Made by a program: the position numbers and the translations under genes. A DNA stretch of 8,913 bases, taken from assembly GCA_017577925.1 (NCBI GenBank), contig PKQU01000078.1, forward strand, positions 1 through 8,913, written 5' to 3'. Shown piece by piece: positions 1 to 5,189 of this stretch (positions are counted from its first letter, which is position 1; the number at the start of each line of letters is the position of its first letter). Under the pieces are notes generated by a model. That model saw only the letters and a list, made by a program, of their open reading frames with translations, searched no databases and was not told the origin of the DNA. The DNA is from Bacillota bacterium. GTDB taxonomy: Bacteria > Bacillota > Bacilli > Calditerricolales > Calditerricolaceae.

Positions 1-793
1 TCAGATAGAACAGCAAAAAGGTCACGATGCCGTAGACAAACGCACTCGGTTTGATGCTCACCGCATACGTCCCGCTCAAGAGGCCATCAACCGCAAAAAG
101 CCAAAACGAAAGCGGCCACATCAGCACAACCGCCATGTGCCGTGCCGGCTTGCGCCACATCTCTTGCCATTTCTCTTCGTAAACCATCACCGCCATTCCG
201 AGCACAAAATAAAACAGCCACGGCAAAAAGAGCGCTGCATAAGGAACCGGGAGTCGAGGCAATGTTAGCACGCCTAGCTGGTGCGCGTAAATGAGCCCTT
301 GCATGGCGGCGGACAATGAAAAGGCTGCCGCCAGCACGGTGCGTGGGCACACGGCTAGAAAACGGAATAAAAAAGGAAAAAGTACATAAAGTTGAACCAT
401 TATAAGAATAAAATACAAATGCACAAACGCCGTACCGCAGAAAAGGTCTCGTGGAAATTGCTCCCGCAACACGGCTTGAATCGTTGCCCCATCAAAAAGA
501 AGCCCCTGCGACCACAGGGTATACAGTTCGTAAAGGAAACTCCAGAAAACATACGGAATGAGCACACGCAAAAACCGCTTGCGATAAAAAACACCAAGCG
601 AAGGAGACGGTCGCTTGCACTCGTTAGCGGCAAGCACCATCCCGGACATCACCACAAAAAGCGGTGAAGCAAACCGCGTCAATTGATTCACCCAATACGC
701 GCCGGCATTCACCGCTGCTTGTCCCGATGTGACGTGAATCGCGATGATGCTGAATGCGGCCAACACCCGTAGAACGTTGATCTGCGTGATCAC
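1..793 (-). CDS. Acyltransferase-3 family integral membrane protein (C-terminus cut by window edge)
   Basis: Seen: a frame starting at GTG 793-791 stays open for 264 codons to the left edge; an in-frame TGA at 800-802 limits the start. A GGGTGA ribosome-binding-like sequence lies 6 bases upstream. The protein begins MITQINVLRVLAAFSIIAIH, a typical first membrane helix of acyltransferase-3 proteins, with Arg9 and His20 in the family's R-x10-H arrangement, an RFLR (residues 73-76) matching the RxxR loop motif, and HLYFIL at 125-130. Several further hydrophobic segments follow. Family knowledge: these enzymes move acyl groups, often acetyl, across or onto cell-surface sugars, peptidoglycan, teichoic acids or exopolysaccharides. 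The substrate cannot be told from sequence. Full members are usually 330-400 residues, so roughly the last quarter is missing. The gene begins 35 bases after hemZ on the same strand and could be cotranscribed. Its GC content, about 52 percent by hand count, is below that of its neighbours, which is compatible with transfer but also with membrane-protein codon bias. Confidence 0.88.
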   Translation of the reverse strand, partial: MITQINVLRVLAAFSIIAIHVTSGQAAVNAGAYWVNQLTRFASPLFVVMSGMVLAANECKRPSPSLGVFYRKRFLRVLIPYVFWSFLYELYTLWSQGLLFDGATIQAVLREQFPRDLFCGTAFVHLYFILIMVQLYVLFPFLFRFLAVCPRTVLAAAFSLSAAMQGLIYAHQLGVLTLPRLPVPYAALFLPWLFYFVLGMAVMVYEEKWQEMWRKPARHMAVVLMWPLSFWLFAVDGLLSGTYAVSIKPSAFVYGIVTFLLFYL

Positions 794-828
794 CGTGACT
801 CACCCATCTGCCATTTTCTCGATCGCCG

Positions 829-2340
829 TTACCGACGCATCCCCATCGTCCCGTAGGCCTCGTCCAGCAGGGCCAGCTTTTTGGCCAACATGTCATGGTA
901 GTGTTCGATGTACGCCTTCGGTTCCTTGGGATTGGCGAAGCGGATCACCCGGTCCGTGCCCGGGGGAATGATCTTGCTTACTGCACCGCAGCCAAGGCCG
1001 ATAATCGTGTGCCGCTCCTCCATGATGATGATGTTGTAGACACTCTCTTTTCCATCTTTGGCGTAGCCCACATTTTCGAGGTTCCCGAGAATATTTTTTT
1101 GCCGGTACAGGTAGTACGGATGGTACCCGTTGGCGGCCGTCCACGTGGCGGCCAGCGCCATCATGCGGTGGATCTCCTCGCGGGAAGCCACCCGGTACGC
1201 CTCGCGGTTCTGCGTCATCGCCGAGGCGCGCTTGAAGGCCAGCGTGTGGATGGTGAGGGAATCGGGCTGCAGCTGCCCCACCATGTCCAGGGAGTGACGC
1301 AGGTGGTCGACGCCCTCGCCGGGCAAGCCGATGATCAGATCCATGTTGATGTTGTCGACCCCCATCCGGCGCGCAAGGTGAAAGGCGTCGATCGTTTCCT
1401 CCACGGTGTGATGGCGGCCGATGGCCTCCAGTGTGGCCTGGGTGAAAGACTGGGGGTTGACGCTGATGCGGTCAACGCCGTGCGTCTTCAATATAGCAAG
1501 CTTCTCCGGCGTAATCGTGTCCGGGCGGCCGGCTTCGACGGTCAGCTCGCGCACCCGGTCGATGTGCGGCACGTGGGTGCGCAAGGTCTTCAGCAGCGTG
1601 TCCAGCTGCTCGGCGGTCATGCTTGTCGGCGTGCCCCCGCCGAAGTAGATCGACGTGACGGGAAGGTCCCGATCGCGCAGCCACGCGCCCACCTGGGCGA
1701 TCTCGTCCATGAGGGCGCGCAAAAAGTCGTCCACCGAACCCTGCTGGCCGCGAATGTCGTAGGCCGGGAAAGTGCAGTAGGCGCACTTTGTCGGGCAGAA
1801 GGGAATGCCAATGTACAGGCTGACTTCCCGGTCCAGCTCATACAGGTCGGGCAGCACGGTCCGCTGACGCGCAACAATGCGGGCAAGCAAGTCAACCTTC
1901 TCCGGCGCAAGGCGATACTCGCGGACCAAAAGGGCGGAGATCTCCTCGGACGCATAACCGGCCTGAACGAATTGATGGTACAGCTTCGTCGGCCGCACAC
2001 CGGTGAGCACGCCCCAGGGCTGGACGATGCCGGTGGCCTGTTCGAGAACTTCAAGGAACACGTACGCCGCCGCCTTCTTGGCCGCCTTCTGTCGCGCGCG
2101 CGCCTCGTTCCCCAAGCGCACGGGTCGCTCATGCTCCGCACGGTAGGTCCGCTCCGGCGTCGTGAGTTGGGCCACCGCGCGCACCGGGTTGCACCCCTCG
2201 CCCTCCTCGACCGTTACACGGGCGCGCCAGGAAGCCTCCTCCGGCGTGTCGCGCACGAACGACAGGCCATCAAAGAAGAGCTTGGCAATCAGCTCCAGTT
2301 CCCGCGCGTAGGGATCCGCGCAATCGACAAACAGCCGCAC
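829..2340 (-). CDS. hemZ: Oxygen-independent coproporphyrinogen III dehydrogenase HemZ (radical SAM)
   Basis: Role (family knowledge): HemZ/HemN-like radical SAM enzymes oxidatively decarboxylate coproporphyrinogen III to protoporphyrinogen IX without oxygen, in the cytoplasm. Seen, numbering from the GTG at 2340 (503 residues): an N-terminal HemZ-specific region of about 170 residues, then CPTKCAYC at 182-189 giving the CxxxCxxC cysteines for the 4Fe-4S cluster, then YFGGGTPTS near 232-240, the SAM-contacting glycine motif, a TIM-barrel core, and a HemN-type C-terminal part. The GTG at 2340-2338 has AGGGGAG 8 bases upstream and gives a length close to the roughly 500 residues of Bacillus HemZ. 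A GTG at 2406 would add 22 residues but has no ribosome binding site. A promoter at 2434-2462 precedes it, and the acyltransferase follows 35 bases after the TAA. Family assignment is firm; actual activity on coproporphyrinogen is inferred. Confidence 0.93.
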   Translation of the reverse strand: MRLFVDCADPYARELELIAKLFFDGLSFVRDTPEEASWRARVTVEEGEGCNPVRAVAQLTTPERTYRAEHERPVRLGNEARARQKAAKKAAAYVFLEVLEQATGIVQPWGVLTGVRPTKLYHQFVQAGYASEEISALLVREYRLAPEKVDLLARIVARQRTVLPDLYELDREVSLYIGIPFCPTKCAYCTFPAYDIRGQQGSVDDFLRALMDEIAQVGAWLRDRDLPVTSIYFGGGTPTSMTAEQLDTLLKTLRTHVPHIDRVRELTVEAGRPDTITPEKLAILKTHGVDRISVNPQSFTQATLEAIGRHHTVEETIDAFHLARRMGVDNINMDLIIGLPGEGVDHLRHSLDMVGQLQPDSLTIHTLAFKRASAMTQNREAYRVASREEIHRMMALAATWTAANGYHPYYLYRQKNILGNLENVGYAKDGKESVYNIIIMEERHTIIGLGCGAVSKIIPPGTDRVIRFANPKEPKAYIEHYHDMLAKKLALLDEAYGTMGMRR

Positions 2341-2399
2341 CGGCCCATCTCCCCTTTCAAACGCAAAAGCCCCGGAATTCCCCGGGATGCCTTCACGGA

Positions 2400-2430
2400 A
2401 CGTCACGTAAACCGCTCATTTCACGTCACG
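2400..2430. repeat. Direct repeat ACGTCACG x2 across the predicted hemZ transcription start
   Basis: ACGTCACG occurs at 2400-2407 and again at 2423-2430, a 23-base period of about two helical turns. The second copy ends 3 bases from the -10 box and covers the predicted start of transcription. The placement suits an operator, but no regulator is identified and the sequence matches no site I can name. Confidence 0.35.
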
Positions 2431-2433
2431 GTT

Positions 2434-2462
2434 ATTATAGGTTTTTTGGCGCGAAATGAAAA
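2434..2462 (-). promoter_or_regulatory. Sigma-A-like promoter of hemZ
   Basis: Reading the minus strand, TTTTCA (2462-2457) and a perfect TATAAT (2439-2434) are separated by 17 bases. Transcription would start near 2427, giving a leader of about 87 nt to the GTG at 2340. The -35 box begins only 4 bases after the stop codon of the upstream small gene. Prediction is from consensus match alone. Confidence 0.6.
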
Positions 2463-2466
2463 GCGC

Positions 2467-2643
2467 TCAGCGCCGCCGGATGCGCTTGCGCAACATCCGC
2501 ACCTCCCACACCGAAAGTCCCCATTCCCGCGCCAGTTCAACATCGTCCAAGCGGGAGGCGCGTTCCAAAAAGTCGTGAAAATCGACGCTCATCAGGCGTC
2601 GCGCCGTGTCGTTCGCCAGCCGCTCCTGGTCATGTTGGCGCAT
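2467..2643 (-). CDS. Small helix-turn-helix protein, 58 residues, function unknown
   Basis: Seen: ATG at 2643-2641 with a perfect AGGAGG 7 bases upstream, 58 codons and a TGA at 2469-2467. The protein starts MRQHDQERLANDTARRLMSV. Residues 33-58 have the pattern of a helix-turn-helix: DVELAREWG as the support helix, LS at the turn, then VWEVRMLRKRIRR as a basic recognition-like helix. This resembles the DNA-binding part of sigma-70 region 4 or similar short regulators, without any other domain. I do not recognise a named family. The gene is divergent from the amidase (192 bases between starts) and lies directly before the hemZ promoter, so either could be a target; that is inference. GCGC-TGA-GCGC plus TTTT around its stop forms a short hairpin too weak to call a terminator. 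The strong ribosome binding site and coherent HTH make a real gene likely. Confidence 0.72.
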   Translation of the reverse strand: MRQHDQERLANDTARRLMSVDFHDFLERASRLDDVELAREWGLSVWEVRMLRKRIRRR

Positions 2644-2835
2644 GCGACAACCTCCTGTGAAGTACGTTCCCCGGCTCTCGCGCGTTCCATGGTTAGGGTG
2701 CCCCCATTCATTGGGTTCATACCGACCATTTTTCCCCGGACCAAGAACCCATTTTCCGATAAGGAACAGGATTTTTCGCGTCCCTGTCGAATGGTGTAGA
2801 AATGGAATGCACCATCACATGAGGAGGCGATCGCC

Positions 2836-4548
2836 ATGAACGCCCGTTTTCACTTGCGCCGGATGGCGGTTGCCATGGCGCTCGCCCTTCTCGCGTCAAC
2901 CTTTGCGGTGCCCATTCTGATCCATCCTGCACAGGCCGCGGCGGCTTCCCAGGTCACCGTCACGGCCTCCGTCCTCAACGTGCGGGCCGGGCCGGGCACC
3001 AACTACGCCATCATCAGCCAGGTAAAACGCAACACCCTGCTGACAGTGCTGAAACAGCAGGGCGGTTGGCTGCAGGTCCGCCTTTCCAACGGCCGCACCG
3101 GATGGGTGTCCGGTCAGTACGTGCGCTCCGTCAGCGCCACCCCGGCGCCCGCCCAGGGAGGCTCCGGACAACCGGCGGCACCCTCCTCTCAGACCGTCGA
3201 GGTGACCGCCTCCGTCCTCAACGTGCGCTCCGGGCCGGGCACCAACTACGCCATCACCAGCCAGGTGAAACGCGGCACCCGCCTGACGGTGCTGAAACAG
3301 CAGGGCGGCTGGCTGCAGGTCCGCCTTTCCAACGGCCGCACCGGATGGGTGTCCGGTCAGTACGTGCGCTCCGTCAGCGCCACCCCGGCACCCGCCCAGG
3401 GAGGCTCCGGACAACCGGCGGCACCCTCCTCTCAGACCGTCGAGGTGACCGCCTCCGTCCTCAACGTGCGCTCCGGGCCGGGCACCAACTACGCCATCAC
3501 CAGCCAGGTGAAACGCGGCACCCGCCTGACGGTGCTGAAACAGCAGGGCGGCTGGCTGCAGGTCCGCCTTTCCAACGGCCGCACCGGATGGGTGTCCGGT
3601 CAGTACGTGCGCTCCGTCAGCGCCACCCCGGCACCCGGAAGCAGCACAACCCCGAGTGCCAAGACCGCTATCGTTACCGCTTCGCGTCTCAACGTCCGGA
3701 GCGGTCCCGGCACCCAGTACGCGGTGATCGGGTCCCTGCCCAACGGCACGCGGGTTACCGTCCTTGAGCAGCGCAGTGGCTGGTGGCGCGTCCAGGCCGG
3801 TAGCCTGAAAGGCTGGGTCGCAAGCCAGTACCTGCGCGCGGATACGGGGACGCCCGCCTTGCCCGCACCATCGACGTCCCCGGCGCCGATACCGCAACCC
3901 ATTCACGCGCCGGGAACCAATCCGGCACCCGCACCCAACGATCCGAGCGCCGTTCTGCGCGGAAAGCGCATCATCCTCGATCCCGGTCACGGCGGCAAGG
4001 ACCCGGGGGCCATCGGCCGTACGCTAGGTACAATGGAAAAAACGGTGAACCTTCAGCTGGCAAAATTGGTGAAAGCACGCCTGGAAGACCTGGGAGCCGT
4101 AGTGTTCATGACGCGAGAAGACGATAGTTATCCTACCCTGGCCGAACGGGTCGCCTACGCCCGACAAATGCAAGGAGACGTGTTCATCAGCATCCATCAC
4201 AACTCGGCGCTCGATCAAACGGTGCGCGGAACCATGACGTTTTACGCCAAGGATGGGCTCTCTCGCCTACTGGCCGAGGCGGTGCATGAAGAATTGGTGC
4301 GCGCCATCGGGCTCCGCGACCTGCAGGTGCGTCGCGCCAATTATTATGTCATCGTCAACAATCCATATCCGGCCATCCTGTGCGAAATCGGCTTTTTAAG
4401 CCATCCCGATGAAGAGCGCCTCGTGCGCGATCCGGAATTTCAAGCACGCGCCGCACAGGGCATTGTGCAGGGCTTGATCCGTTACTTTGCCTTGGCACCG
4501 CATTCCCAACCGGCCCTCGCGAGCGCCGCCGTCTCGTCTACGCCATAA
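2836..4548 (+). CDS. Secreted N-acetylmuramoyl-L-alanine amidase with four SH3b domains (YrvJ-like)
   Basis: Role: cell-wall hydrolase cleaving the amide bond between MurNAc and L-Ala, acting outside the membrane. Seen: ATG with AGGAGG 8 bases upstream; signal peptide with basic MNARFHLRR, a hydrophobic stretch to about residue 29 and an AQA cleavage site near residue 34. Four bacterial SH3 domains follow at about 40-98, 121-179, 202-260 and 278-335, each with LNVRxGPGT and GWV motifs; such domains usually bind peptidoglycan. A Pro/Ala/Thr-rich linker (336-370) leads to an Amidase_3 catalytic domain (375-551): zinc ligands His385 in DPGHGG, Glu401 and His454 in SIHHN, and catalytic Glu517 in CEIGFLSH, all present. 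The first three SH3b units sit in 81-residue repeats, units 2 and 3 being identical in DNA. In Bacillus subtilis a similar gene, yrvJ, follows dtd in the same direction; here it is convergent with dtd. Confidence 0.93.
   Translation: MNARFHLRRMAVAMALALLASTFAVPILIHPAQAAAASQVTVTASVLNVRAGPGTNYAIISQVKRNTLLTVLKQQGGWLQVRLSNGRTGWVSGQYVRSVSATPAPAQGGSGQPAAPSSQTVEVTASVLNVRSGPGTNYAITSQVKRGTRLTVLKQQGGWLQVRLSNGRTGWVSGQYVRSVSATPAPAQGGSGQPAAPSSQTVEVTASVLNVRSGPGTNYAITSQVKRGTRLTVLKQQGGWLQVRLSNGRTGWVSGQYVRSVSATPAPGSSTTPSAKTAIVTASRLNVRSGPGTQYAVIGSLPNGTRVTVLEQRSGWWRVQAGSLKGWVASQYLRADTGTPALPAPSTSPAPIPQPIHAPGTNPAPAPNDPSAVLRGKRIILDPGHGGKDPGAIGRTLGTMEKTVNLQLAKLVKARLEDLGAVVFMTREDDSYPTLAERVAYARQMQGDVFISIHHNSALDQTVRGTMTFYAKDGLSRLLAEAVHEELVRAIGLRDLQVRRANYYVIVNNPYPAILCEIGFLSHPDEERLVRDPEFQARAAQGIVQGLIRYFALAPHSQPALASAAVSSTP
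2950..3637 (+). repeat. Tandem 243-bp coding repeats (SH3b plus linker), about 2.8 copies
   Basis: Units start at 2950, 3193 and 3436, each 81 codons. Unit 2 and the partial unit 3 read as identical for about 201 bases, up to the point near 3637 where unit 3 passes into a different linker. The second half of unit 1 (from about 3046) matches unit 2 with only two changes that I can see, one in a Gly codon and one in the linker (gcg/gca). Its first half differs more. The fourth SH3b domain is divergent and has a different linker. Confidence 0.92.
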
Positions 4549-4552
4549 GCAC

Positions 4553-4590
4553 AACCCCCCTCCGGCATTGTCCGGAGGGGGGTTCGTTTT
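4553..4590 (+). terminator. Rho-independent terminator between convergent amidase and dtd
   Basis: A perfect 13-bp stem (4553-4565 with 4572-4584), rich in GC, encloses the loop CATTGT and is followed by CGTTTTG on the plus strand, 4 bases after the amidase stop. On the minus strand the stem lies about 18 bases beyond the dtd stop but is followed only by TTGTGC, so it probably stops dtd transcripts less well. Confidence 0.88.
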
Positions 4591-4602
4591 GTCACAACAG
4601 CA

Positions 4603-5055
4603 TCAGGTTCCCCGAGAAGGCGACTCCAGGATGAGGGTCACCGGTCCCACGTTGGTGAACGTCACCTCCATCATGGCGCCGAAACGCCCCGTTTCCACCC
4701 GCACGCCGTACGCGCGCAGACGCTCGTTGAAGGCCTCGTACAGGCGCTGCGCCTCTTCCGGACGCGCCGCGGCGACGAAACTGGGGCGGCGCCCCTTCCG
4801 GCAATCGCCGTAGAGGGTAAACTGGGACACCGACAAGATGTCCCCCCCAACCTCGAGCAAGGACCGGTTCAGTTTGCCGGCATCGTCCTCAAAGACGCGC
4901 AGATGCACCACCTTCTCGGCCATCCAGGCCAGATCCTCTTCCGCATCCCCATGGGTAAACCCCACCAGCAGCAAAAGCCCGTGCGCAATGGCGCCGACCG
5001 TCTCACCCCCAACGGTGACTCGCGCATCGCGCACCCGCTGCACCACCACGCGCAC
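4603..5055 (-). CDS. dtd: D-aminoacyl-tRNA deacylase (D-Tyr-tRNA deacylase)
   Basis: Role: hydrolyses D-amino acids wrongly attached to tRNA and recycles the tRNA; a cytoplasmic dimer. Seen: 150 residues, the usual length for the family. It starts MRVVVQRVRDARVTVGGE, and has SQFTLYGD at 77-84 and NVGPVT at 135-140, the two conserved motifs that meet across the dimer in the active site, the second containing the Gly-cisPro pair that excludes L-substrates. The start is GTG at 5055-5053 with AGGAGG 6 bases upstream; the neighbouring GTG codons are worse placed. The gene lies 117 bases downstream of relA on the same strand, beyond a terminator that overlaps the relA stop, so its expression may depend on read-through; I see no clear promoter of its own. 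It is convergent with the amidase gene. The relA-dtd pairing is standard in Bacillota. Confidence 0.96.
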   Translation of the reverse strand: MRVVVQRVRDARVTVGGETVGAIAHGLLLLVGFTHGDAEEDLAWMAEKVVHLRVFEDDAGKLNRSLLEVGGDILSVSQFTLYGDCRKGRRPSFVAAARPEEAQRLYEAFNERLRAYGVRVETGRFGAMMEVTFTNVGPVTLILESPSRGT

Positions 5056-5159
5056 CGAAATCCTCCTCCCTTCTCCAATCCTTCTTCAGCCCATCGGTGT
5101 TATGCCTTCCGCCCATTTCCGGCCTTGCCGCACCTTGGGACGGGCCCGGGTGGCCGCAC

Positions 5160-5189
5160 AAAAAAGCGCGCCCTACTGCATGACGCGCT
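5160..5189 (-). terminator. Intrinsic terminator overlapping the relA stop codon
   Basis: On the minus strand AGCGCGTC (5189-5182) pairs with GGCGCGCT (5172-5165), 8 pairs including one G-U, with a 9-base loop that contains the relA stop codon, followed by an uninterrupted T run to 5160. The stem covers the last codons of relA, so ribosomes finishing relA would interfere with its folding. Confidence 0.65.

Noticed and set aside
1..120. Possible frameshift or stop (TGA on the minus strand at 3-1) in the acyltransferase
   Set aside because: Codon-by-codon reading from GTG 793 shows the frame open to the edge; the TGA is out of frame.
2712..2751. TGGGTTC / GAACCCA inverted repeat between the divergent genes
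   Set aside because: The arms are 7 bases and 26 bases apart; one such match is expected by chance in a region of this length.
2752..2762. CCGATAA before the amidase, resembling the -10 of a sigma-D (motility/autolysin) promoter
   Set aside because: No TAAA is found about 15 bases upstream, so only half of the promoter matches.
895..2799. A 634-codon plus-strand open frame opposite hemZ
   Set aside because: It is antisense to a clear radical SAM enzyme, has no recognisable domain, and is a frequent artefact of high third-position GC. It also runs across the small HTH gene and the intergenic region.
2950..3637. Repeat array considered as CRISPR or non-coding satellite
   Set aside because: Units are 243 bp, adjacent and in frame, and encode SH3b domains; there are no spacers.
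2896..3990. A 364-codon minus-strand frame, and a 233-codon plus-strand frame (3066-3767), over the SH3b repeats
   Set aside because: Their repeated protein pattern simply mirrors the 243-bp coding repeats of the amidase, which is a multiple of three. The amidase frame has the signal peptide, domains and catalytic residues.
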